DNA of 64,000 bases from Tricholomella constricta. Taxonomy: Eukaryota; Basidiomycota; Agaricomycetes; Agaricales; Lyophyllaceae. Shown here in pieces: positions 19,417 through 28,786 of the stretch. Where the stretch lies: contig JAACJP010000014.1 in the NCBI GenBank assembly GCA_013368375.1, positions 1 through 64,000 on the forward strand. Direction: 5' to 3'. The translations under genes and the position numbers were made by a program. Positions within the stretch are counted from its first letter, which is position 1. Each line of letters opens with the position of its first letter. The notes under the pieces are model-generated. The model saw only the letters and a list, made by a program, of their open reading frames with translations. It was not told the DNA's origin and searched no databases.

Positions 19417-20289
19417 TTAATTATGAGGATCAGTCGGGAGCGTAACGAGGCCAAGTGCGCGGCAGTGTTTGAGATGTAAAGGTAGTGGTAGAATTTTAGT
19501 GAGGATATCCGCGGTCATGTCCGTCGTCGGAATCCAGGAGGTAGAGAAAGAGCCCGAGCGAATATGTTCGCGAATGAAGTGATAGCGGATGTCAATGTGT
19601 TTAGACCGGGAAGAAGTGCTGTCAGAATTGGCAATTTCAAGTGCGCTCTGATTATCGCACAGAAGCGGGAAAGGGTCGGGAAGAGGAAGACAAAGAGAAC
19701 GAGCAAATTGTCGGATCCAGAGAGCCTCCTTCATCGCATGCGAAATAGACATGTATTCGGCCTCCGTAGATGATAGGGCAACCGTGCGTTGACGAACCGA
19801 GCTCCATGAAACTAGACTCGAGTAAATGAAGAAGGCGTAGCCGGAGACACTTCGACGCGTATCTTCATCGCCAGCCCAGTCCGCGTCCATCATACCGCAA
19901 TTCCGGGGAATAAGGACACTGAGAGGGGAACCGACAGGGACTTGACTGAAATTGTATTCAAGTGCGAGGTCCGATTTAGCTTGTAGGAGATGATGTCGCG
20001 ACGGGGAAGCGTTGAATTGGCCCAAGGACATGGCGGTAAAAGCGAGGTCCAGTCTTGTGCATAGAGAGAGATAGAGGATAGAACCGACGAGGCGTTGATA
20101 ATGAACAGTAATTTCGGAGTCGGGAATATCGGGGAGGCAATTCGGAGGAGTGGAAGCGTTCGAGGAAAGTTTATGGTGGAGAGGGAGGGATACAGGGCGG
20201 GCGTTGAGGAGGTTATATTGCGTAAGAAGATCGATTATGAATGGACGTTGCGAGAGCCAAAGTTTACGGTTGGGACGATCGCGAGTAAT
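19417..20289 (-). CDS. Element F: RT C-terminus and RNase H (third piece of gag-pol)
   Basis: The C-terminal 290 residues of the copia polyprotein. It opens ITRDRPNRKLWLSQRPF, the end of the reverse transcriptase region. It then carries the copia RNase H hallmarks DADWAGDEDTRRSVSGY, LSSTEAEY (catalytic Glu), the distal Asp in LLCDNQSALEIA and HIDIRYHFIREH, and finishes at a stop at 19417. The break from the preceding piece is exactly the insertion point of H: the codon series GGA ATA CGT / ATT ACT CGC reads through once H and one ACGT copy are removed. Confidence 0.9.
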   Translation of the reverse strand: MTRDRPNRKLWLSQRPFIIDLLTQYNLLNARPVSLPLHHKLSSNASTPPNCLPDIPDSEITVHYQRLVGSILYLSLCTRLDLAFTAMSLGQFNASPSRHHLLQAKSDLALEYNFSQVPVGSPLSVLIPRNCGMMDADWAGDEDTRRSVSGYAFFIYSSLVSWSSVRQRTVALSSTEAEYMSISHAMKEALWIRQFARSLCLPLPDPFPLLCDNQSALEIANSDSTSSRSKHIDIRYHFIREHIRSGSFSTSWIPTTDMTADILTKILPLPLHLKHCRALGLVTLPTDPHN

Positions 20290-20293
20290 ACGT

Positions 20294-20485
20294 TGGTGCT
20301 GCCCGAGTAGACCTTTGTCTCGACTCGGTTGAGGGCGCAGACGGCAGAAAGAGTTGTATTCTCGTTTACTTCCTGCCCGAATTGGTTAGGCTATGACTAA
20401 GCGACCGAGGCTCTTGCCAAATACAACCAAACACGCTGCCTCCCGTTCGTTCTGCTGCCTCGGAGCGTCGCCTCGCGACACTCCA
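20294..20485 (-). repeat. Element H 3' LTR
   Basis: Same as 26287-26478. Minus-strand ends TGGAGTGTCGCG and GGGCAGCACCA. It is preceded on the minus strand by a G-run (GAGGGGGGGGGG, about 20490-20503) that fits a polypurine tract. Confidence 0.9.
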
Positions 20486-20525
20486 TGTGCCCCCCCCCCT
20501 CGTGGCGACGTCCGCGTCGCCCTTT

Positions 20526-23500
20526 CTACGTTCGAGGTTCATCTGTGTTCTCTGTTGTTTGCTGTGCAGTGCTCTGTTGTGAATTTTCGGGATTTGTTTT
20601 TGATGTGGCCTCCTGCGCTAGCCGGTTTTCTGTCTCCACTTGTTCTTTCGCCAGCCGTGTTCCTGGTCTTGGCCAAAATCGCCGTAGTCTCCGCGCGCTG
20701 AAATTCCCTGTGATTTCCTCGCCCTCCAATGTTTCTAGCGTGTACGAGTTGACGTTTCGGTTTACGACTCTTCTCGGGACGGACCACTTGGGAAGTAACT
20801 TGCGTTCGGTTTTAAAGGTGTAATCTAGGTCGTTCCTGTAGACTTGGACTAGGTCGCCCGTTTTGAATACGACTTCTTGTTTGCTTTCTGCGAGGACTCG
20901 TTTGTCGAACGCATTTTTTCGTTTTATTGCGTGTTGGACTGCCGCCGCATAACCGTCTAAACGTTGTTGAGCTGTGTATGCCATTTGCGTGGGGACGGCG
21001 TCACTCGGTAGTTCTATTATGCTCTCTGCGATTGGTGTCTTTGGCGTGTTGATCACTAGTCCTAGCAGTAGCTCCTTCGGGCGATAGTCGAGTGCCGGCA
21101 GAAGCCGCCAATTTAGGATTTTCAATGCGTCGTCGAAATGCTTTGGCCACGATTTTGGTAAGTCTGCGGTGTCCATTTGTTCGTAATCGTCTTCTCCTAA
21201 GTCCGGTGAGCAGAGTCTTTTCAGGACGTGAAGGAGGAGTTTATTGGCGCCTTCCACGAGCCCATTGACCCAAGGCGAGTATGCAGCGACTATATGCGTT
21301 TTCGTTCCCCATTCCGCACAGAAGTTTCGGACCTCTTCGTTATTAAAGTGCTTTCCCCCATCCACCATAAATGTTTCTGATGGCGCGTATGCGTTGAAAA
21401 TGCCTGACAACGCGCTAACCGTCGTTTTTCCGCTGCCGGCTGTTTTGTACTTGTACCCCCATACGTGTTGGGAATAAGTGTCGAGGTATAGCCCGACCGT
21501 GTGGTACCCTCCGACCCCGACCGGGAGTGACAGGTAATCTCCGACAAGTAATTCAAACGGATGGCGCCGGGTGATTGGATTCAGGAGTGCATGTAAGTGT
21601 GTTCCTCCGAAATTTTTGCAGCGTCCGCAATCTTTGATGCCTTGTATTATTGATGCGTCTAGCCCTGGGCTCCATATGGAGTCGGTGAGTCGTTTTTTGA
21701 TAGCGTCGCGTTGCCAATGGCCACCATTCTGATGCTCTTTCCTCGCCAATTCCGTCGCCTCTTCTTTTGTCACACATTCCACCCTTGGTCTTGCCCTTGC
21801 TCTTTTTCCACCCCCTACGCGCCATAATTTCCCTTCTTCGATCATGTACTCTGAGGCCCTATGTTTTGCTTTTCGTCTATCGTTCTCGTTTCGCCCATGG
21901 TCCAGTTCAAGCAAGGCCTCGATTACCTCCAAAAACACCGGCTCCTTTGCAAATCGTTGTCGTAAACTCTCTTCGTCGTCGAGCGTTCCCATGTGGAAGA
22001 TGTCGTGTACGAGGCCTGTTACTGCCTCCCAGTCTTCGGAAACTGACCATTCGCTACCGTCTCCAGCTTCCTTCACTTGCCCTTCCGCTGCTCTGCTTAA
22101 CCCGTCGGCAACCACGTTTATTTTCCCCGCGACATGTCGGACATCGATTATTTGGTGAGCGAGAATCCCATCCTTCCATCGAGCGTGTGTAGCATTTAGT
22201 TTGTCGTTCATTAGTACGTCCCGTAACGCCTGGCAGTCGGTTTCGATTATAACAGGGAATCCCCAAACGGTGTCTGAAAACTTGTCGAGGCCGAACTTCA
22301 AGGCTGCGAATTCTAACAAGAATGGTTTATATTTCTCTTCTGCTGATGAGGTTCGTTTCGACGCGAACCCTATTGGGTGTGCTTTTGTAACTGATGCGCC
22401 GTTCGTCGTTGTTGTAGTGAATTTTTGCGAGAGTACTGCGCCGAACGCGTCCATACAGCCGTCGGTAGTCAGGATAAAAGGTGTTCCGTCCCATTGGGGT
22501 GCGCGGAGTACGGGTTCTGATGTCAATACTTTCTTCAGGGCTAGGAAACTCTCTGTATGCGCTGTCGTCCACTTCTCCACCAGTTTGAAGTTCAACATTG
22601 TTCGTCTATACACCGACTTTGACGCCCCTGCCGGAATTTCGACTTCTCTCAGCAAGTTTCGCAACGGTGCCTCGATCTTCGCGTAACCGTGTACTAGGTC
22701 CCGGAACCATCCTGTAAGCCCGAGGAAAGCGGCTAAATTTTGTGCGTCTTCGGGAGTCCTCCAATTGACGATTGCGGTGAGTTTCGCCATATCGGGTTGC
22801 ACTCCTTTTGGTCCTACTGACGCACCCGCGAAGACTCCAGTCGTTGCGAACAGCTTGGTCTTGGGTGCGGATATGGAGAGTCCCTTTTCTCGACACCTTT
22901 CAAAGATGACCTCCAACCTTCCCATCATATCTCGGAACACATCCGCCGCCGTCCCGCCATCGTCCACGAAAAGTTCTAGTATCTCTTGTGCCAGTAAGTC
23001 ATGCAGGGTCGTCGCTGTCATTTGCGCAAATGTTGATGGTGCTCCTGTCAATCCGAAGGGCATTTTCTTGTACCAGAAGTACCCGCGGCCTTCGACGTAG
23101 AATGCCGTATACGGCCTGGACTCTTTCGCGACCTCGACCGCATAGAACCCCGCCGCAAAATCGAACAGCGATACCCATCGCTTCCCGCTCAGCTTCTGTT
23201 GTTTGGCTCTTATATCTCCTTGTGGCATCGGTGCGATCTTTGTAATTTTGTTTATCTCTGCGAAATTTTGACATATTCTCCATTTAGGTTCAGTTTGTTC
23301 TTCGTCGTCTATAGGTCTTGGAATTGGTCTGTCTGGCATGGGGTGGTATGATTCTAGTCCGTTTGCGACACACTGATCGTTGACGCGATGCTGCAGCTCC
23401 TCCAGCGTAAGGCCCGCGCCTTGATGGACTTTCTGGGCCAATGTTGTTGGCGAAACGCACTTCACCTGCCCGGGATCGCATTGTTCTATTACGCCCGCTT

Positions 23501-24722
23501 CAAGCATTTCGTTTATTTTCGTGTGTAGGTATTTTCTCTGTGGTGGCGAAAGCGGTCGTTGATGTATCTTCTTTGAGAATTTAGCGTCGTTGGGAATATC
23601 CAGAGTATGCACTGCTCCTTTGACGGCGAAGACTTCTCCCACCGACAGCGCGAACACGTCCGCGTACCGTGCAATGAACGCTCGGACTTCTTCCCGCTCG
23701 GCGTTTGATAGGTCGTCTCCCACTCCTACTTGTCGCAACACTTCGGCCACACGCTCTGGTTGAAAGGGATTTGTTCTTCGCGTGAAGATGCCTGTTTCGG
23801 TGGTGAACGCTTCGACGGGTATTGGTGTTCCTGCATCGTCCTCTTCGACATCGTCGGATATATGACAGACGGGTGTTATGTCTTCTTCCTCCTCTCGGTG
23901 GTCGATGTGTCTCTCCTTTGTGTTTGTTTCCGTATTTTCCGCCTCTTCTGCTTTTTGCCCTCTACTTCTGCTATCTGCTTCGCTTGCGTTGACCTTGGCC
24001 TCCTTTCCCACTTCTTCCTCCAACGCTTTTCGCTCGACCTTTCGGCCGTCCTGCGGTGCACGTCTACCTGTGTTCTCCCCCCCGATGTGCTGTCCTTCGC
24101 CGTATCCCAGATAGTGTATCGTGCTATCGCCGAATTGTGTATTCTTGTACTGGTTTACCAGCGTTGTTCTGTGTTTGCCCGCTGCAATGGTGACTTCATT
24201 CCTTCGGTAATAGTGCACCGCATCGAAAGCTAGCATCAGTGGTTTGCCGAATAAAAAGGACCAACTGCCGCCGCTATCGAAAATTTCGAATGACCCCTTC
24301 AGTCGTATGCCGCCCAAATTCATCATTCCTTCCCAGATTGCCTCCGCTTTGACGATCTTCCCGTCCGCCATGCGCAGTTTCCTTTTCGAAGGCCTTGTGG
24401 AACCTAGTCGGTGCTTGACCTTTGCGAATACTCTGCTACACATTGCTGCCACCATGGCGCCGTCGTCAAACATTCCCCAGACTCTCACGATTTCTCCTCC
24501 CGGTCCTTCCAAGCTTAATGTGTGCACGAAAGGTTCGATTTCTTCCCCTTTATCGTCTTGCTGCCGCTTATGTCCCGCAATATACAGGTTCACGATGTTT
24601 GATTCGTTGGTCGTGTCTACGTCTTCAAGATGTATACTGCGAGTTTCGGTTCTGTCCCCCTCCGCCACTCGATCGCCGGTGGGGGCCTGTCCTGCGCCGT
24701 CTTCTACTCCATTCGGGGCCAT
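20526..24722 (-). CDS. Element H: Pol (protease, RT, RNase H, integrase)
   Basis: 1,398 codons from the ATG at 24722. The protease carries MFDDGAMVAAMC at residues 84-95, so the usual DSG/DTG triad is DDG. The reverse transcriptase has FDFAAGFYAVEV, PFGLTGAPSTF and the catalytic FVDDGG (Y/FxDD). RNase H shows LTTDGCMDAFGAV and IIETDCQALRDVL. Integrase has a HHCC-type motif (HQNGGHWQRD, then CGRC) and the catalytic triad in VGDYLSLP, FMVDGGKHF and GLVEGANK. The protein ends about 40 bp before the 3' LTR. No chromodomain is seen. Gag ends 14 bp upstream of this ATG, and the start codon lies in the 3' arm of a strong hairpin, so translation probably depends on termination-reinitiation. This family is common in mushroom genomes. 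All catalytic residues look present. Confidence 0.9.
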   Translation of the reverse strand: MAPNGVEDGAGQAPTGDRVAEGDRTETRSIHLEDVDTTNESNIVNLYIAGHKRQQDDKGEEIEPFVHTLSLEGPGGEIVRVWGMFDDGAMVAAMCSRVFAKVKHRLGSTRPSKRKLRMADGKIVKAEAIWEGMMNLGGIRLKGSFEIFDSGGSWSFLFGKPLMLAFDAVHYYRRNEVTIAAGKHRTTLVNQYKNTQFGDSTIHYLGYGEGQHIGGENTGRRAPQDGRKVERKALEEEVGKEAKVNASEADSRSRGQKAEEAENTETNTKERHIDHREEEEDITPVCHISDDVEEDDAGTPIPVEAFTTETGIFTRRTNPFQPERVAEVLRQVGVGDDLSNAEREEVRAFIARYADVFALSVGEVFAVKGAVHTLDIPNDAKFSKKIHQRPLSPPQRKYLHTKINEMLEAGVIEQCDPGQVKCVSPTTLAQKVHQGAGLTLEELQHRVNDQCVANGLESYHPMPDRPIPRPIDDEEQTEPKWRICQNFAEINKITKIAPMPQGDIRAKQQKLSGKRWVSLFDFAAGFYAVEVAKESRPYTAFYVEGRGYFWYKKMPFGLTGAPSTFAQMTATTLHDLLAQEILELFVDDGGTAADVFRDMMGRLEVIFERCREKGLSISAPKTKLFATTGVFAGASVGPKGVQPDMAKLTAIVNWRTPEDAQNLAAFLGLTGWFRDLVHGYAKIEAPLRNLLREVEIPAGASKSVYRRTMLNFKLVEKWTTAHTESFLALKKVLTSEPVLRAPQWDGTPFILTTDGCMDAFGAVLSQKFTTTTTNGASVTKAHPIGFASKRTSSAEEKYKPFLLEFAALKFGLDKFSDTVWGFPVIIETDCQALRDVLMNDKLNATHARWKDGILAHQIIDVRHVAGKINVVADGLSRAAEGQVKEAGDGSEWSVSEDWEAVTGLVHDIFHMGTLDDEESLRQRFAKEPVFLEVIEALLELDHGRNENDRRKAKHRASEYMIEEGKLWRVGGGKRARARPRVECVTKEEATELARKEHQNGGHWQRDAIKKRLTDSIWSPGLDASIIQGIKDCGRCKNFGGTHLHALLNPITRRHPFELLVGDYLSLPVGVGGYHTVGLYLDTYSQHVWGYKYKTAGSGKTTVSALSGIFNAYAPSETFMVDGGKHFNNEEVRNFCAEWGTKTHIVAAYSPWVNGLVEGANKLLLHVLKRLCSPDLGEDDYEQMDTADLPKSWPKHFDDALKILNWRLLPALDYRPKELLLGLVINTPKTPIAESIIELPSDAVPTQMAYTAQQRLDGYAAAVQHAIKRKNAFDKRVLAESKQEVVFKTGDLVQVYRNDLDYTFKTERKLLPKWSVPRRVVNRNVNSYTLETLEGEEITGNFSARRLRRFWPRPGTRLAKEQVETENRLAQEATSKTNPENSQQSTAQQTTENTDEPRT

Positions 24723-24750
24723 CCGTCTGTGTTCTCCTAAGCGGATGGCC
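24717..24750 (-). promoter_or_regulatory. Hairpin spanning gag stop and pol start of element H
   Basis: GGCCATCCG and CGGATGGCC are perfect 9-bp arms around a 16-nt loop. In the RNA sense the gag stop TAG (24737-24739) lies in the loop and the pol ATG (24720-24722) in the 3' arm. The layout suggests a structure that governs reinitiation at pol after gag termination; this is inference. Confidence 0.7.
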
Positions 24751-26092
24751 CTTCCTCTTTTCCCTGTCCGTCATCACTTCCCACATCCATCGTCTCTTCC
24801 ATGGTCCCGTAATCGTCTATGGCCACGTAACGTATGGCTGCTGTGTTGTCCTTCGGTTCGCGCAGCATATTGGTACAGATGGCGCGCCAGCGTTGTTCGT
24901 GAGGATGGAGATGCTTGTTCTCCGGCATGGGACAGTTGTAACTGAGATGGCCTCGTCCAGGGTGGTCTCGTCCGCTCAGGCCGCATTTATAGCATTCGTT
25001 ATTATTGACTTTACTCGTCCCGGGCCTCAGGGGGTAAGGGGTCTGCTCTGTAACGGGTCCTCCGGCTCCATGCGTCTTGGCCCATGTCTGTTGCTGTATT
25101 TGGTGTGCTCGGCGGCCTGCTTCCGTATCTGGGTGGTGAGGAAGGATGGCGTATTTGGCTTTAAATGCTGCTTTCTCTTCTTGCGTGAATTGGCGCGGTG
25201 GTCCCTTCGTGTATGCGCCCTGCATTCCGCTCCTCCCTGCGCCATGTTGTCCGAACAGCGTCGTGCCTACGGCTGGTGGTATCGTTGCCGTCCCCAACGT
25301 GGTGTTGGCGAGTTGTCGTCCTAGCGTCGTTCTGGGCGTTTCGAGTTGTGCAATGCGTCCTTTCACTGCTTCAAGTACGTCCCTCCTCTTCTTATCTTCA
25401 TCGACCTTTTCTTTGATGTAGGTTATGCTGATTCCACGCACGGCGGCCAGGAATAATGCCCATGTTGCGTATTCATCGGCTAACTTCGATTTGATGACCG
25501 TCGGTAAGCCTTTCCTGACCTGCCCGATGTATACTGCCCCTCCGTCGACCCCTGCTTCCTTGGCCAACCTCCCCATCTCATCTGCCCACGCTATATGCGC
25601 GTGAACCTTCCTTCCAGCCACGACTTTCATCTCCCCCAAGTCATCCTCGGACAATTTCGTCGTAAGCAGTTCTTCTTCGCATTCAGTGGCTGTTTTCCTC
25701 ACTACCATCGCTTTCGGCCATCGTGTGTCATATGCGGCTTTCAGTGCTGGCCAGGTTCCTTTCTGTGCCGGGCTGAGTCCTTGGAACCACTCGTCGGCTG
25801 CGCTATCGGAATGCAAGAAATTCTCGAACTCGGCTAGTTTTTGGGCGTCGTCTCTGCCTGCCATGGCCCGACAAAACGCGCGCCAGAAATCTTGTGCATT
25901 TTCGTTCTCTCTAAGGTCTCCCCAGAAGGGTTCTACGAGCATTGCTGCCATTTCGTTCGGCGCAAATGGGTACGGTTGTGGGTTTACTTGCGGTGCCGGC
26001 GACGTGAACGGTGTTGGACTTGGTGATCTGGTGCTCAGGGAGTCTGGTGTCGTTGATTCTGTGGAACTAGATGAGACACTGGACGGTGGCAA
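24737..26092 (-). CDS. Element H: Gag
   Basis: 451 codons. A Ser/Pro-rich start precedes a gag domain (WGDLRENENAQDFWRAF, FENFLHSDSAADEWF, AYDTRWPKA). The zinc-binding knuckle is expanded: CYKCG...GRGHLSYNC has C-x2-C-x11-H-x4-C in place of the usual x4 middle spacing. The ATG at 26092 is the first in frame after the leader. The protein packages element RNA. It is separate from pol and in a different frame. Confidence 0.88.
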   Translation of the reverse strand: MPPSSVSSSSTESTTPDSLSTRSPSPTPFTSPAPQVNPQPYPFAPNEMAAMLVEPFWGDLRENENAQDFWRAFCRAMAGRDDAQKLAEFENFLHSDSAADEWFQGLSPAQKGTWPALKAAYDTRWPKAMVVRKTATECEEELLTTKLSEDDLGEMKVVAGRKVHAHIAWADEMGRLAKEAGVDGGAVYIGQVRKGLPTVIKSKLADEYATWALFLAAVRGISITYIKEKVDEDKKRRDVLEAVKGRIAQLETPRTTLGRQLANTTLGTATIPPAVGTTLFGQHGAGRSGMQGAYTKGPPRQFTQEEKAAFKAKYAILPHHPDTEAGRRAHQIQQQTWAKTHGAGGPVTEQTPYPLRPGTSKVNNNECYKCGLSGRDHPGRGHLSYNCPMPENKHLHPHEQRWRAICTNMLREPKDNTAAIRYVAIDDYGTMEETMDVGSDDGQGKEEGPSA

Positions 26093-26264
26093 TGGACTTA
26101 AGGGTTGTCTTGAGGCAAAGCGGCCGTTTACTCTGAATTGCGTTCGGTGTGCCAGTGCGAGCGAGCCGTGAACTTTTATTCTTGCGTACTTGTGCTTCCG
26201 GTCTTTTTCCTTTAAAACTTTTAGCTTTTAAACTTCAAATACTTTATTGCTTTAATTCGCGAAG

Positions 26265-26284
26265 TCGAACCACTGTCGTCACCA
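26265..26284 (-). other. Element H primer binding site
   Basis: Minus-strand TGGTGACGACAGTGGTTCGA begins two bases after the 5' LTR end. It is complementary to a tRNA 3' end including the T-loop TCGAACC and terminal CCA. The tRNA identity was not assigned. Confidence 0.8.
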
Positions 26285-26286
26285 GA

Positions 26287-26478
26287 TGGTGCTGCCCGAG
26301 TAGACCTTTGTCTCGACTCGGTTGAGGGCGCAGACGGCAGAAAGAGTTGTATTCTCGTTTACTTCCTGCCCGAATTGGTTAGGCTATGACTAAGCGACCG
26401 AGGCTCTTGCCAAATACAACCAAACACGCTGCCTCCCGTTCGTTCTGCTGCCTCGGAGCGTCGCCTCGCGACACTCCA
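26287..26478 (-). repeat. Element H 5' LTR
   Basis: 192 bp, no difference seen from 20294-20485. The right flank ACGT at 26479-26482 is the target duplication. Confidence 0.9.
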
Positions 26479-28284
26479 ACGTATTCCCAGGTATAGAGAT
26501 GCGGCGCCTAGGTCAACGACGATGAAGTGGCGATTCAATTCAGAAATAAGCCAGTGGTATAGTGGTTCAGAATTAGTGGCGACGAGACCATCGTCGACAT
26601 GGATCGGCATGATGATCAAAAGATCAGAGCCATCAGAGGGCATTGGGATCGAAGGATGGGGAGGAGTAGAAAAAGTCGCGTAGAAAACAGCATGGTCGAC
26701 TTCGCAGCGGATCAAACCAATATCTTCGAGAATTCGGCGGAGAAGGCTATACCATTCGTAAGAGGATTGCTTGAGGCCGTAAAGTGCGCGAAGGCATAAT
26801 AGAACGAGATTGGGATCAGCCTCGGGAAAACCAGGGATTTGCTTGACGAAGACGATGTGAGTGAGCAAAGCGTTGGGGAAAGCTGTCTTTGCATCGCAAG
26901 TCCTGAGTTCGAGGTTGTGTAGCGCAGCAAATGCGAGAACAATGCGAATACTAGTCATTTTAGCGACGGGAGCATATGTAGTCCCATAGTCTTCAGGACG
27001 CTGAGAAAAACCCCTAGCGACGATTCGAGCTTTCTCCTTGCCTCGTATAATAGAACCATCGGGGTTGTATTTGAAGTCATAAACCCAGCGAAGACCAATG
27101 GCTTTACGTCCGGGAGGTAACTGAGTAGGTTTGAAAACGCCGAGATGGCGAAGACTATCGTATTCACGCTGCATGGCATCCTTCCAGACCTGAGCATCCG
27201 GTCGTAAAAGGACTTCTTCGTACGTCGAAGGTGGTTGATCAAGATCAAATTGAAGGGAGGAGTTACGTCGACGAAGAGGTTCGGGATGAGCGGCAAGGGA
27301 TTGATAAAAGGATATGGCCTCAGATTCGTGAGATACAAGATCATCTTCAGGAGGTTCGAACGATTGAGACGAAAGTAGGGAGACAAAATCCTCGATGGCC
27401 GCTAATGTTTGTTGAGGATGTACAACCCCAGAGCGAGCAGCCCGAGCAGCTCGAAGACGTGTTAATCGTTCGTCGCGATCACGAATAGTAGTCGCATAGT
27501 CGACGCCAGCACTTGTACGGACAGGAATCCGAGAAGAACGTCGGGGAGCGTCGACAGGAGGAGATGTCGTAACAGTGGGAGGAGAAGGCTCGTCTGGAGG
27601 AACAGAAGGTGGATTGACATCGACTTCTGGGACGGGGTGAGAGGCCGGAGACGGAGGAGGAGGGAAAGTCGGTACGACAGTAGCATGGCGTAGAGATCCT
27701 CGGACGTTTTCATTGAAAACAACGTCACGCGAGAAATGATACTTCCCATTCAAATCGCGAACGCGCCAACCAACGCGATGCTCCTCGTAGCCAACGAAAA
27801 TAGCCTCAAAGCGTTTGGGACCGCCTTTGGTGCGAATTTCGGAGGGAATGAGGACGAAGCACTGGCAACCCCAGACTCGGAGATGCGATAAGTCAGGAGG
27901 GGAACCTTCCATGACCGAAAAAGGTGTAGCGTCGGCAGTAAGAGTGGAAGTCGGGAGGCGATTTCGGAGGTACTGAGCCGTAAGAACAGCGTCGCCAAAG
28001 AACGAAGGTGGAAGGCCAGAGTCTGCAAGAAGAGTTTGGGCAGTCTCTTCAAGTGTACGAATGTATCGTTCGGCTTTCCCGTTCTGGGCATGGGCATAAG
28101 GAGCAGTGACCTGATGTTGAATACCACGAGCAGTAAAGTGACGATGCATATCACCACCAGTGAATTCGGCAGCGCCATCCGAACGAACCACAAGAACTTT
28201 GTTACCTGATTTACGTTCCCAGGCAGCTTCTGTGGCGAGATAGTGTGCAAACGCCTCGTCTTTGTGAGCCAAGAGAGACGTATC
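26479..28284 (-). CDS. Element F: integrase C-terminal part and RT (second piece of gag-pol)
   Basis: 602 codons between the insertion points of G and H. It resumes DTSLLAHKDEAF, directly continuing the integrase core. It has VVRSDGAAEF and AQNGKAERYIRTLEE (catalytic Asp and Glu), followed by RVWGCQCFVLIP. The copia reverse transcriptase follows, with VYDFKYNPDGSIIRGKEKAR, RLVARGF-like IVARGFSQ, LYGLKQSSYEWY and the catalytic IHVDDGLVATN. It ends LYLGIR at the H insertion. No stop or shift is present in the piece. Confidence 0.9.
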
Positions 28285-28289
28285 CCCGT

Positions 28290-28786
28290 TGTTAGGGTGA
28301 CCTCAGCGCAGAGCTTAGTCGTGCTGGCAGAGGGGAATCCAATGTTATATTATGTACGATTAGAGAGAACGTAAGTAGACCTACCTGGCAGAGGGGAATC
28401 CAATGAGAATAGAGTAAAGGATTCCCCCATGTCAGGAGGATGACTATATACGAGTAACTACTTGAGGGCCGGCTCTCTGGGGTGTATGGTACGTAAATGA
28501 TAACGGATGGGCAGCGGCGCGTGTATGTACACGTTCCCGACGCTGTCCGATCCTCGTGGCTCAGGGTGCAGGCGCACGAGGTCGGGTGACCGACGTCGGG
28601 ATGTCGGGAATCGGGATCGGGCGCGCGCTGGAAGGGGAAGTAACGACAGGAAGTTATAAGTATGTACACCGATGCTTGGGGCGGAGCGTCGGGGTCGGGA
28701 TCGCGATCATCTGGGGAGCGGTCGGTCACGTGCTCGTCCGAGGAATCGGATGGTCACGTGATCACCAAACAGGTGTTCCCCTAACA
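28290..28786 (-). repeat. Element G 3' LTR
   Basis: Minus-strand ends are TGTTAGGGGAACACC and GGTCACCCTAACA. CTGGCAGAGGGGAATCCAATG occurs twice within it (from 28324 and 28385). Confidence 0.94.

Larger units (their letters stand above)
20294..26478 (-). mobile_element. Element H: full-length Ty3/gypsy-type retrotransposon
   Basis: Two 192-bp LTRs (20294-20485 and 26287-26478) appear identical by eye. They are flanked by ACGT (20290-20293 and 26479-26482), a 4-bp duplication. Two separate frames, gag (24737-26092) and pol (20526-24722), are intact. It is inserted in the reverse transcriptase region of F, so it is younger than F. Confidence 0.92.
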
